From the NCBI GenBank assembly GCA_021442155.1, contig CM038228.1:81845095-81909094 (forward strand): a DNA stretch of 64,000 nt, read 5' to 3'. Position 1 is the first letter of the stretch. Each line of letters begins with the position of its first letter. The position numbers and the translations under genes are program-made. The notes under the pieces are model-generated. The model saw nothing but the letters and a program-made list of their open reading frames with translations, did not search any database and was not told where the DNA came from. Source of the DNA: Cymbidium sinense. Its lineage: Eukaryota > Streptophyta > Magnoliopsida > Asparagales > Orchidaceae. Below are positions 1-15,160 of this stretch, piece after piece.

Positions 1-1783
1 GTTAGGTTATTGTTTATTTAGAAAGAGACTAAAGTCCTTAAACTCACTTCCTAAGAGACTAAAGCATAAGTTGTATGAACAATAACTTAGTCTAATGAGA
101 AATCTTTTCAAATTATATTTTACTTTTTACTCTTCATTTTAACAAAGGCTATAAGATTTCTTATGCCTAAATGAATGATGAAAATGGATTATGGGCTAAA
201 TCAGCGGGAAAGAGGTATTTTCCACCACATAGGAGGCCTTCAAACGTCAAGCCTTCTCCTATCATGCAAGGATGGAAACCCTCTCTCAACAAGAGTGAAA
301 TAATATGATATGCATGTTGTTAGACATTCAACATTCAGCTAAGGGGGTTGCTAAATCTTTTAATTATCTTATTTATGTCTTAGGCTTATGTGAGATTATG
401 AATTGTAGAAAATTTTATTTATTAGTGGTTAATTGGGTAGAATTTTTATTTTTCCCTAAGAGCCTAATCGCATCCAAGCCACACATTCAAACATCAAGCA
501 TATAAGTAACTATGAAAAGCATGTTGATTTCTATTGCACAAGCTAAATAAATTATAAAATAATTTATAACACTAGCACAAAAGAATAAAAGGCCGGTGTG
601 ATAGGATATCATTGTACAACCCGAAAAGAAAAATGGGTAGACAAGCTCTACCCTTATACAACCCAATATTTAAAAGAATAATTACAATTTACAAATGAAT
701 GTTATGAGGGGAGGGGGAAGGGGGGAAGGGGGGCTTCAAATCTTCATGTCTTCATCTCTTCTTCATTTCCTCCATGTCTCTTCCTTCTCCTTTTGATTTG
801 ATTTGCTCCACTTCAAATGCATTACAGGGCCACCCAAGACAAAGCCTTCTAGCCACTGCTCATCATAATCCCTCATAGCATTAATCTTAATTCCTAATGT
901 AAAATTACATTAAAAATAGGAATAGTAAATCTAACTACACATTCAAAATAAGTGTTAGCTAAACACACATACAATCCCAAGCAGTTATATCATAATTTGG
1001 ACTTAGCACCTTGCACATGGGTAACCAAACTTATATGTCCTAACTTGGATTATGCTTAGGAGCATAAGGATCCTGCAAAGAGAGCATTTATATTTATTTT
1101 TAAGTGGTCCTTAAGCATAATTCTTTGCAAAAAATATGATTAGGCTAATCAAGGCCTACCATCCAGTCTATGAAACATACAATCTAAAATACTACATCAC
1201 ACCATGCACCGTCCTAACATAAAACTAGAAGTGATAACTTAATTATAATGTGTGTATATTAAAGCTTATGTGGTATGTCCTAACTAGTCATTAAGGTTAT
1301 AATTTTTTTAAGTGTGAAAAGATGTTTAATCATAAAAGGTTGATTTCATTTAAGTGGTTTAATTTATTTGAGAATTTTACTTATTATTTTCTTTTGTTTC
1401 ATATGGCCTACACTTAACAACTAAGTCTTGTAAAGAGGAGAAAAGAGGTTGCCCTCTTTCATCCCTACCTAAGCCACTTTCTAAAGCATGTTGATTCAAT
1501 TTGATTCTCTTTAGTGAATGGCTTATTGCCCATTTTAATTAATCCTGTTTGGGTTCACTTTAAATAATTTCATTTAATATAAAATGCTTCTTGGGATTAA
1601 CTCAACTAAATTATTATCATATGACATATATCAAGTTATTCCTTTCCATCACATGTAGCATGCAAATGACTTAATTATAAGTGTAACTATACATGCAATA
1701 TATTTCTTTTAGCACACTTTAAATGAAAGATGCATATATGTATTTTGTAAAAAAAATAATATTTTCATTCATTATCTATGCAC

Positions 1784-2275
1784 ATTCAAGTGTATACAAG
1801 TTTTAAGCATGTACTTTCATCATTGTTAAACCAAGGGAGTGAGGTAAAGACCTCCTTGGGGCTACTTAAAGTCTTTCATCCCTGGAATGTCCAGACTAGA
1901 TATACTCACTATTCTTGAATACACATGAATGTACAAATGACTATAAGATTAGAAAATCATAAAGTTGTATTTCTTTCAACTGAATTATTTATACATGTGA
2001 GCTAAAGTTGAAAAAGGAGATTTTTGTTCATTAGCTAAATGCACATAAAAATGTATAAAAGTTTTAAGCAAGTACTTCATCATTGTTAAACCAAGGGGCT
2101 AGGTAAAGACCTCCTTGGGGCTACTTAAAGCCTTGTGTCCATAGAATGTCCAGACTAGATATACCCACTATTATTGAATACACATGAATGTACAAACAAC
2201 TACAAGAATGGAAAATCATGCAAAAGTTGTATTTCTTTCAATTTAATTATTTATACATATGAGTTAAAGTTCTAT
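1784..2275 (+). repeat. Tandem direct duplication of about 255 bp inside A1
   Basis: The segment starting near 1784 recurs starting near 2040. Both contain 'cattgttaaaccaaggg', 'gacctccttggggctactta', 'aatgtccagactagatata' and 'gaatacacatgaatgtacaa' in the same order, with scattered substitutions. I do not see this block in copy B, so it is a local duplication or a region that B has lost. Confidence 0.8.
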
Positions 2276-4907
2276 CTAAATTCTAACATAGAAATACATA
2301 AGAATGAATTCAAACAAATGTTGTGTCCTTTTCAAATGGGTCTATACTTATTAACATTCAAATTTTATGTAAATCTATATAGACTAAAGAAAGAGAATTT
2401 CATATCACATGTTCTAAGCCATAGACACATGCAAGCTTATAGATATTTAAAACTATTATCACTCTAAATATTATAGTTGACATATAAACTTTTGAAAATA
2501 ATTTTAATTTAATGGTGATAATAGCCACACATATTCATATGTTAATCAACACATGTAAGCTTGACATAAAGGAAATTCATTTAAATTTAAATATTTTGAA
2601 AATATGAATGCATGAAACCACATGATACACATCAATTAATATGATTGGAAAGGAATAATAAGACATAAAACACATGTTTCATTCAATCAAATTAATTCCT
2701 AAGGACAATCATACCAAATAAAAGTATTTAAGGAAAACCAAATCTTGTTAATGCCATCTTTCATTTTATGTTTTGATTTGATTTAATGAAATGAGGGAAA
2801 GCTTATTGATCCTAATCCATTCCCATGTTTGTGATTTAATTTGGTTTAATGAAAAGTAATTAAGTTGATTTTATGGGTTAATTAAGTTATGATATGGATT
2901 AAATCAATTAATTAACCCTTGCCTATGTTGTCTTAAAGAAATTAATTGAATAATTATGAGCCAACGTGATATGCATGGAAAATAACTTACAATGATCTTA
3001 AGAAATGAAAGGGCCTAATGAAATTAGCTTATAATTAATATTTAATTAAGTTGAGGAACTTAATTAAGTACTTTTATAACTTTCCCACACATGTGATTTA
3101 ACCATAATTACCTTAAATATCTTTAGGTTATTAAACACCTAAAGATCTACTTATGAATTGATTAATTAGGTTCTGATGTGTTTTAGATTTTAATTAGATT
3201 AATGAAATCTTTATCACCTGATTAAATTCAAACTTAATTGTCACATGGCTTAACTATCCTCCAAATGAAGTAGACTTAGAAAAAAAGATTAGGAAAGAGG
3301 CCCCCAATTCAATCCCTAAGTCTCCTCACTATTAAATAGTGACAAATGAGCCCAATTAATTAATTAATTTACTAGTCATGTGATTAGTTAACTATTAATC
3401 AAGTTATGAGTGCAATTAAGGCCCAATTAGCTAATTCTCCTAATTAATTAACTAATAAATTCCAACAAAATTAAGGGAGACAGAGGTCATCCCCTTGAAC
3501 AATCTCAAAAAATTTAGGATTAAATAATTAACTAATTAGAGAGTAATTAAAATAATTAATTTTTTAATTAAATTTTAATTAAGCTCTAATTACTATTCAA
3601 AATCAATTAATAATAGTTTTTATAAATTTCTCTCTTAAATACCTTCAAAATGAATATTATTTAGATTTTTTGGATTTTTTTACAATTAGTTATGAATTTA
3701 TGAAGTTTCAGTGATTTAAATATTTTTTCTTGTTTTTATAAAGTCCATTAATTTATTATTATTTTTAGATAAAATAGACTATTTGAGCTTCAGAATGCAA
3801 TATCTCCAAATCTAGGAATTCTTTTGACTTAAAATTTTTATGGAAGGTGTATTTTAACATCAATTTCAATCCCTAAAAATTTCAAATTAATCTGATGTGT
3901 ATTTTCGATTTAATATATGAAATTTGAATTTCACTAAAACTCAAATTAAGCTCAAAATATTTAGTGAAATTTGAGGATTTTAAGTTTGTTGGATTCTTCT
4001 CAGAAAGACGAGTCAAACGAGCTGAAAATTCAAAATTTTCTACTTATCCCACATGGTGGATCGACGGCACCAATGGTCGACCATTTGATTGAATCGGGTT
4101 TCATGTCGTAATGAGTGGGAGCGCACATTTTGCATGAATCAGATGGATGGTCCAAATCGATCCACGCGATCTAGGGGCTGAAACTGAGCGAATCTAGCAT
4201 GAAATCACAGCCGTCTGTTTCCTTGAATAGGAAATCGGACGGTTGCTGCTCTTCTTCTCCGAAACCAGCGAACCAGAGCTTGAAAAAAATAGTGAAATTG
4301 AATGGAAAAAGTGGTTTTGGGCTCAATTTTTTGGTGATCTTTACCGAAAAATACCCCAAAATACATGGGGATCACATAAAATGAAGAATGCAAGGAAAAT
4401 ATATGGTAAAATCCTAAAATCGAGCACACATTCAAGCAAATGAGAGATCTTATGGCCAACTAAAGTATTTGGAAATTACCTCGATGGGGATGATTTTCGA
4501 CAGGGTCGATCCGAGCACGCTCCTGCATGCGAGAAGAAGCTTTGGGATGGACCTAGGCTCCTTCTTCACTTGGAATGTTGTATCCTCCAATAGCCACTAC
4601 TTCCTCGTCAGAATCCACCCGATTTTGGTGTTTTTCTAGCCCATAGGAAGTGGAGAAAGGGTGGTGGTTGCTTGGGAGCTCTTGGAGCTCTCTAATGCCA
4701 AAATCAAATCTCCTTCATGCCTCTATCCTCCCTCCCTTAATGGTGGCAAAAAAATCACCATTAATGGTGATGGGGAGGATGGTTGGGTGGCCATGGCCGA
4801 TTAGGGACTTTGGATTCTAGCTCCAAAATCCTCTATTGCTGCTGTGTGGTCAGTCTCCATTGAATGTAAGTGATGGGGATGAGAGGTTTTTCAAGTTTAT
4901 GTGTTTT

Positions 4908-4936
4908 CCCTCTCTTTCTCTCTCTTCCTCTCTCTT

Positions 4937-4991
<55 letters not shown>
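4908..4991 (+). repeat. (CT)n microsatellite in A1
   Basis: About 84 bases of nearly pure CT dinucleotide. Read in reverse it gives an Arg-Glu repeat frame at 4833-5138, which is an artefact of the repeat and not a gene. Confidence 0.9.
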
Positions 4992-4993
<2 letters not shown>

Positions 4994-6232
4994 GTTTCAC
5001 CCAGTCATAGAGATTTGATTTTAACTTTTTACTTAATGCTTTAAGTGTTTTATTTAATTTGGGGTTAATTTGGGATTGGGTCAACTCATGTTGACCCAAA
5101 TGAGTTGGGTTGGATTCAAGAAACCCAGTTTGACTCATTGGCTTTGAATTTGCTTCAGTTATGTTTAATGGATCATTTATGATGATTTTGATTGATTAAT
5201 TTTAAGTTTGACCCAAGTTTGACCAAGGTTGACCCAAATGAGTTGGGATGGGTTTAATCAACCCGATTTGACTCATTGGTTTTGGATTTGCTTCAATTAT
5301 ATTTAATTGATCATTTATGATAGTTTTGATTGATTAATTTTATTTAATTTAGATAAATTTTAACCCTGACCTAAGTTTGACCAAAGTTTGACTAACTTTG
5401 ACCAAAATTAGTTAAGTTGATTTATGTGATTTAGTTTATCATTTTATGTTTATATTATGTTTCAATTATGTCTTATAAATTATTTGGAATGTTCTTGATC
5501 AATTATTTGGGTCAATTCATCTTGGATTTAGGTTTGACCCATTTTGAGTTTAAATGGGTCAAATCGGGTTCAATTGAGTTAAATATTTTATTTGACTCAA
5601 CCAAGATATGTTTAATCCTTAATCATGTTTGATTAAGTGGTTATGATGATTTAGAGTGATTGGTTTTGTTTGATTTGAATCTATTTTAATCCAAATTGAG
5701 CTTAATGGGTTAATGATCCAATTAACCCATTTGAGATCTTTTTTTTATTTAGATTTGTTTAGTTTTATGTTTAAGCATATTCATTTGATGATTTTGATCC
5801 TTCAGAGTAATTTATTTTGGATAATTTTTTGGTTTGTTGAATTTTGACTTAATGGGCCAACATGGGTCAACTCTAAGTCAAATGAACTATTTGTCACTTT
5901 GAACTTTATTTGAATTTATTTTTGAGTTCAATTTATGTTTATGTATTGATTTTGTGCTTTTTTTATTCAATTTGATTTAATCTTGAGTTAATTTAATTTT
6001 ATTTGGACTTAGGTGATCGCAAGTCATGGGTTAGGCCATAGGGTATGGTAAGTATCCTTAGTCTTAATGCTTAACCTAATCCTATGAAAAACCCTTCTAA
6101 AATCTCTAGGTTTAGGTTAAGTGTTCACTTAGCCACTACAACTGTCCTATGACTAAGGAATTCTTAGTGTCTAGAGGATTCCTAGACCTATGATGGGACG
6201 ATTGAATCCTCACTCCAAAAGTGAGGTCAACA

Positions 6233-9200
6233 GATGTCTAATGCAATTGGCTTATAATTAATAATAAATTAAGTTAAAGAACTCAATTAAATACTCTTAT
6301 AATTCCCTCACACATGTTAGTTAACTATAATTTCCTTAGAATTATCTCAGGTTGTTGAACACCTAAGAGTCTACCCAAGACTTCATTAATTGAGATTCCA
6401 TGTGATTTTAATTTCAATTTGATTAATTGATTAAGCCTTGTTAATTTAATTAATGAAAAAAACTTAGGAAAATAGATTAGGAATGAGACTCTAATCTTAT
6501 CCCATGGGCTCATTCACTGTTAAGAAACAATTATCCACTTAATTAATTAATTTATTACTGTTCATGGGATTAATTAATTATTAATTAATTAAAAAGAGTA
6601 ATTAGGGCTTAATTAGTTAATTTTCCTAATTAATTAAGCAAGAAATCCTAATAAAATCATAGGAGACAGAGATCATCCCATTGAATTAACATACAAAGTT
6701 TAGGGTTAATTACTTAGATAATTAAAGAGTAATTAAGTTAATTAATTTTATAACTAATCTTTAATTAAGCCCTAATTACAGTTCAAAATTAATTAAGATT
6801 ATTTTTAATATATTTCTATGATTTGTTATACATTTTCAGAGTTTCAGCCAATTTAAATAATTTTTCATAATTTTTATAAAGTCTATTAATTGATTCCACT
6901 AAAGTGGTCTATTTGAGCTTCAAAATTCAATATCTCCCAATCCAGAAATTATCTTGACTTAAAATTTTTATGGTAGGTGTATTATAACTTCTATTTTAAT
7001 CCTTAAAACTTCTAGGTCAATCTAATGTGTATTTTTAGATTAATTAATAAAATTTTATTTTTCACTAAAACCTAAATTAAGCTCAAAATACACTATACAA
7101 ATTATGGGTTTTTAGTTTGTTGGATTCCTATAGAAAAGGCAAATCCAACGAGCCCTTGTAATTTTTTGTTAACTATTTTATTTTTTATGAATTTTTGAAA
7201 TTTCATGTGATTTTAATTAATTTTTACAAACAGAAAACCCTGAATTTCTTACATAACCCAATCAATGCCGCGCGGCACTGACTGGACCACGTAGTTCCAT
7301 GCATCACCACGTGATTGGGCTGCATGATTCCACGTGGCACGCGGTGTCGTGTGGCGTGATCTAATTGGTTGGCGCGGTGTTAACGCGGCTATTGAGCGGG
7401 AAACCATGGAGCTGCGCGGGGTTCGATTTGACCGTCCGATTGCAGATCGGATGCTCCACATCGAAACGCGTGATCTAGAGGTCAAAATCGAGTGGATCTC
7501 TTTTCTAATCTCAACCATCCATCCCTATTAAAGAGGGATCAGATGGTTGCTGCTTCGTCTGCTTCCCATCCGACGAAAATGATGGACCGAACGAAAAAAA
7601 TGGCGAAATAAGACGGAATGGATTCCATTTGGGCTCGATTTTGTGGCAATTCTCATAAAAATAACTCCTATTTTTGCATTGGGATCATGTGAAATGAAGA
7701 ATGCAAGGGTTTTCTAATGAAAATTCTTAAAATCAAGCAAACATCGTCACAAACAAGAGATCATACGGCCGGACAAAGAATTTGAAAAATACCTCATCGG
7801 GATGGTTTTCGGCAGCTGTGTTGATCTGAGCACACTCTTGGATGCTAGATGAAACCTTGGGATGAATCTAGACCCTTGCCTTTACTTGGAATGTTGTATC
7901 CACTAGTGGTCAGCGCCTCTTTGTTGTAATTTGCTTGGTTTGTGGTATTTTTTTCATCAAAAGAAAGTAGGGAATGAGTTTCTTGTTGCTTGGAGGAGCT
8001 CCTGGAGTGTGTGAAATGGCAGAATAACTTCTTGGAGGCCTCTCTATTTTCTTATGCTTGGTGGAGACCGAAAATCACCACTAATGGTGATTTTTTGCTC
8101 CTCCTAGTGAGTGTCCTATAGCTTGAGGTGGTTGGGAATGGCAAAGAATCATCATAGGTGGCTTAGTTTAGTTAGCCAAGGCTTGGGAGCTGGCTGCTAA
8201 GAGGGATTAGTGGGTGGCATATGGGTTTCAAATGCTCCAATAGGGAAGGTGAGCGGAATTCACCTCCCCGTGAGTCATGGCTAACCCAACCACCTCTTAT
8301 GTTAGGTTGTGCAGTGTCTTATATGCCTAGGTGGACCATTGGAAGGGTGCTAAGTGGCCAAGGAATGGAAATGACCACTCCCTTAAGTGATTTATCTCAT
8401 GTGATACTCTTAGCCCAAGGGTAGGATGGTCATTTGGCATTGAATTTGATTTGGGCAGATTTAAAATGAGTTAAAAGTGAGTTTGATCAAATTTTTTGTA
8501 ATTTGGAGTTCATTAGGTTAGGTTTGGCTCAATTTGACCCATTTGAGTCAAATTGGATCAAAACGGATTAGGTTGACCAACTGGTCAAATTGGTGGGTCA
8601 AACTAAGGGTTGGGTCAAGTTTATATGACCATTTGGAGTGTGTTGGTGTCATTAGTTTTATTCAATTTGGTTTAAATTTGGTTTTGGTTCATTTGAGTTC
8701 ATTTGGGTCAGATGGGTCAAATTGACCAATTTGACCCGATTGACCAAATTGGCTTAAGTCATTGGTTTGGTTAGTCATTTGGAATATGTTGTGAGCTTTG
8801 GTTGAATTCAATTTGGATTTGATTGGGTTTTAAGTTGATTTGACCCTTTAGGTCGAGTTGGGTTTAATAGGTCATTTGGGTCTAATGGGTCAATTAGGCT
8901 CAATTGAGGCTTTGGTCATCTTCAATAGTTAATTTGGAATGAACTTAACCCATTAGTTGTAATTTGACTAGTTTAAGGTTCATATAAGTTAAAGATTTGA
9001 CTTGGTCAAAGGGCTAGGTTTACTTGGTTAAACCTAATTTATAATAATTGATCAACCTAGGATGATCAACAATCATGTCATGAAGTTTGGATTGGCTTAA
9101 TTCACTTTAATTTAGATTGAATTGGATTTTAGTTCTTATAGGTTAAATTGGTCACTTTGGGTCAAGTGGACTAGTTGGATTTAGTTAGCTTGATTTTGGG

Positions 9201-9970
9201 TTGAGTTTGATTTAGTCGAGTTTATATATGGATTTGAGATTGATATATAAATCCAATTGCAATTGGTTCGGGTTCAAATGAGTTTGGGTTCATTTGAAAA
9301 TTTTAAGTCAAATGGGCTAAGCTGGGTTTGACTTGGGTTGATTTTGTTTTGGCTTGATGATTGTAGATTTTATTTATATTTGGAATAGTGATTGAAGGTA
9401 AAATTGATTTGATAAAATCAATTGGTTTTGGGTTTGTTTGGATGGGACCTTGTCTAAGTTCATGAAGGTTTGTTCACATGACTTAGGAGGGGTTTCAAGT
9501 TTGGAATTGATTCAATTTGGATCTTGATTTGGAATTGGGTTGTAAGTTTGATGGATTGATTGAAGGGCTGAATTGATATTTGAGAAAATCAATTGAATTT
9601 GAATTGATTTGAATTTGGCTAAGGCTAAGTTCATATGATAAAAATCATAGGATTGATTTGGAATTGGTTATAGATTTCAATTATTTGATTTGGATTTAAA
9701 GTTGGATTTGGATTTTGTATTTGAATTGAATTTGAGGTTTGGTTTTGAGATGGTGAACATAGGTCGGATTTAGGCTATAGAATAGGTGAGTCTCCTTAAT
9801 CCTTTAGGCATAGCCTAATCCTATGATTAACCCTTCTAAGGCTCTAGATCTAGCTTAAGTGTTCACCTAATCACTGGAAGTGTCTTATGACTAAGGAAGT
9901 CTTAGTGTCTAGAAGACTCCTACATATAAGATAAGGAGATTGAGAACTCACTCCAAATGTGAGGTCAACA
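6233..9970 (+). mobile_element. Long non-coding repeat family, copy A2 (3' part of an older copy)
   Basis: This stretch is homologous to A1 from about 3005 to its end. It starts in the middle of the family sequence (6238 onward matches A1 3012 onward, 'taatg.aatt.gcttataatta') directly after the CA end of A1, and ends with the same GAGGTCAACA at 9970. The simplest reading is that A1 inserted into A2, so the 5' part of A2 should lie upstream of the window. It has the same order of parts: TTAATTAA-rich DNA, conserved block (6890-7215), CG-rich core (7260-7600), a block matching A1 4380-4600 (7680-7910), TTGACC/GGTCAA-rich DNA (8450-9400) and the terminal 230 bp. Short open frames in the CG-rich core (for example 7249-7518) match nothing and are not conserved in A1 or B. 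Confidence 0.7.
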
Positions 9971-10590
9971 TTATATCTTCTTTCTTATCTTTTAAATCTT
10001 TAAACCTACTTAGATATTTGGATCACCATTAAAAAGGGGTTACAATCTATAAATGGTTTGCATATTAGACAACTTTAAAATGAACTACAAAATATTATCA
10101 TGAAAAGCCAATCTATAACTCATTATGTATCCTTGTTTAATGCAAAGGTTGATGCAATTATAGTAGTTGGTGCTACCTTAGATCATAAAGACGTCATTTT
10201 ATTCACATTAAGTGGATTGCCCTTCTCATAGCAAACATTTAAAGAAGTAATGCGTCCAAGTCTTCCACCTCTGAGTTTAGAAGATTTCTATATATTATTA
10301 TATAGTTAAGACACAACTCTCAATAATGAAGTAATGAATGATCTTCAAATTACAACTCTAACTGAACCAAACCTTCCTCTATCCACTATATGAGGTGATG
10401 GGAAAACTCAACTAGAAAATAATAGAACACAAAAGTATCAACTAGGAGGATTTCAACTGCCTAACATGGGTCACAGTGCCCAAAATCAGCAAGTCAATTT
10501 GGAATGTCAAATTTATGATAAGAGAAGTTTCAAGGAAAAGACTATTTTATTAGGGAACACATCACAAGATCTAGAGTTCCATGACTAAGA
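9971..10590 (+). pseudogene. Ty1/copia gag fragment (UBN2-type), broken
   Basis: Translating from about 10100 gives a run starting MKSQSITHYVSLFNAKVDAI, followed by GATLDHKDVILFTLSGLP. This is the spacing and wording of the copia Gag (UBN2) core, where family members read roughly 'LADALAAIG...DEDLILYTLNGLP'. Further on come 'LPPLSLEDFY' and a degraded zinc-knuckle start ('CQIYDK'). In-frame stops fall after LPFS, in the LLYS region and near 10387, and no Met start or LTR is visible. The 3' end of copy A2 abuts this fragment, so A2 probably inserted into the gag of this element. It is a different subfamily from the copia at 38422-52170. Confidence 0.7.
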
Positions 10591-10619
10591 TTTTATTTTA
10601 TTTTTTGATATAGGTTAAA

Positions 10620-11340
10620 CTTGAGTCAAAGACTTTGGTAATAATTAACTACAATAAGCTTTTATCCCATTATGTGGGGTTAGCTACTATAATCATTTTT
10701 ATTCATTATAATTAAATATTTATACTTATAAATATATTACATTTATTTAAAAGATTATAAGTTATAGCTCAATACACTTAATTTAAGAAATAATTTTATT
10801 GTTGTAAACTTATAGATATTTTATATATATTTAAAATATCCATAATAATAAGAAATTTGATCCGATCTCGAGCTAGCATAATCTAATTTGTGGTCGGCTG
10901 AAGATTGACTCGAATAAAGGTTTAATCCAAACTATTGTCTTAATATGTTTGATTCGATCTTGAACCGATTCAAATTTTGAATCTACTTTCGAATGATCAT
11001 TGATTTTCAAGCTAAACTTATATACTTGTTTTATGTGACCAAACTATCTAAGGCAACTCTCTCTAAATTTATCTACCACTAGAACTTCTCTGGCCTTTTC
11101 AAGTATATTTTTATTTCTCATTTATCTCTCTAAGTGTAAACTCATCCACCTGAGCATCCTCATTTCCACAACATGTAGCTTAATTTTATGCAATAAAATA
11201 ATATTAAAAGGTATAATAAGCTAAAAAACTCATTAATATCTTAGATATTTTCACACTTCTATTAGAATATCATCAAGTCCTACTATTTTATCACACTTCA
11301 TTTTCCATAAAGCCTCAGTAACAATTAATTATAAAGTTTA
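10620..11340 (-). mobile_element. RTE-type LINE 3' fragment
   Basis: 'caataagcttttatcccatt' and 'atgtggggttagctac' at 10660-10690 match the plant RTE LINE 3' end seen at 34390-34430 on the same strand. 11020-11340 matches the RTE body (compare 'ttatgtgaccaaactatcta' with 34600, and 'tctattagaatatcatcaag' with 35760). Stops occur in every frame. It is a deleted scrap with no tail or target duplication that I can define. Confidence 0.6.
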
Positions 11341-11780
11341 AAAGTAAAATGTAAACCAAAGGGTAAATTTAATATATATTTAATTAGGTATTATAAAATT
11401 TCATATATTAAAAATTTATTAAAATATTGAAAATAATAATAATAATGAGTATTCTTCAAAACATTTGCAGCTGAAGTCCCTGAAATTAATGTCCTTTAGG
11501 AGCCTCTAATTGTTCTCCACGCGTCCAAAAAATATGTTGGATATAATTTAATATAAACACCACCTAATCAAGTGATTATGTAGTCCGTTGGAGAACATTT
11601 GGGTACTCCAAATAAATGCTAGCTTTCATATCTCATGTCACAAATTAATTAAAAACTTAATGCATTAATTATATAATTGCCCCTTCCGCTGAACCAACAA
11701 ACATAATCTCACACAACAAGACACAACAAAATAAATATTTATAAATCACGTTTACAAGCAATTAAATGAGCTATAGTTAT
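11341..11780. other. AT-rich spacer, no feature seen
   Basis: Short poly-A/T runs and no open frame or recognisable repeat. 11773-11780 is the left target duplication of the MITE that follows. Confidence 0.5.
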
Positions 11781-12115
11781 TATGGGGGAACTACCATATA
11801 GTGATGGTGGGCAATTCTTTAAAAATTTGTCTACTCTTAATTTACACTTTTACCCAATTCTTCCTTAAAAAAAAAAATATTTAACTATATTCCTTACTCT
11901 AAGTGAATTAGTAAATTTATTAAAAATAACTCTATAATTTTTATATTTTAATCTATTTGTATTTTTCTCTTATAAAAATGATGATATTATCTTATTAATT
12001 ATTTATAATTTTTTCTAGAACTATTAATTTTATGTATTTTATTTATTAAAAAATTATTATTATTTAATTATTTAAAATTTTTGCCCACCTTGAAAAAATA
12101 ATTGGTTCCCCCTTG
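11781..12115. mobile_element. hAT-type MITE with 8-bp target duplication
   Basis: The 335-bp element begins TATGGGGGAACTACC and ends with the inverse of CAAGGGGGAACCAATT. Inside the ends, 'GGTGGGCAA' at 11807-11815 is mirrored by 'ttgcccacc' at 12081-12089, and runs of 'tttaaa' follow on both sides. Exactly flanking it is ATAGTTAT at 11773-11780 and 12116-12123. An 8-bp duplication with short inverted ends containing a G-run is the hAT signature. It has no coding capacity, so it would have been moved by a transposase made elsewhere. Confidence 0.75.

Positions 12116-15160
<3,045 letters not shown>

Larger units (their letters stand above)
1..6232 (+). mobile_element. Long non-coding repeat family, copy A1 (5' end outside the window)
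   Basis: Position 1 onward matches copy B from about 42420, including the segments on 'tttatttagaaag', 'ctaagagact' and 'acaagagtgaaataatatga'. The copies match again around 3780-4130 (B 46020-46290), 4380-4560 (B 46780-46900) and at the 3' end 6010-6232 (B 48410-48610). The copy ends GAGGTCAACA, the same CA-terminated end as copies A2 and B. By comparison with B, about 0.8 kb is missing upstream of the window, giving a full length near 7 kb. In order it holds an AT-rich 5' part, a TTAATTAA-rich stretch (2480-3640), a conserved 300-bp block, a CG-rich core (4050-4270), a CT tract, and a 1-kb segment dense in TTGACC/GGTCAA. No protein domain is recognisable. Strand is set by convention to match B. 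Confidence 0.75.

Noticed and set aside
4833..5138. 101-codon frame with Arg-Glu repeats
   Set aside because: It is created by the (CT)n microsatellite and is not conserved in A2 or B.
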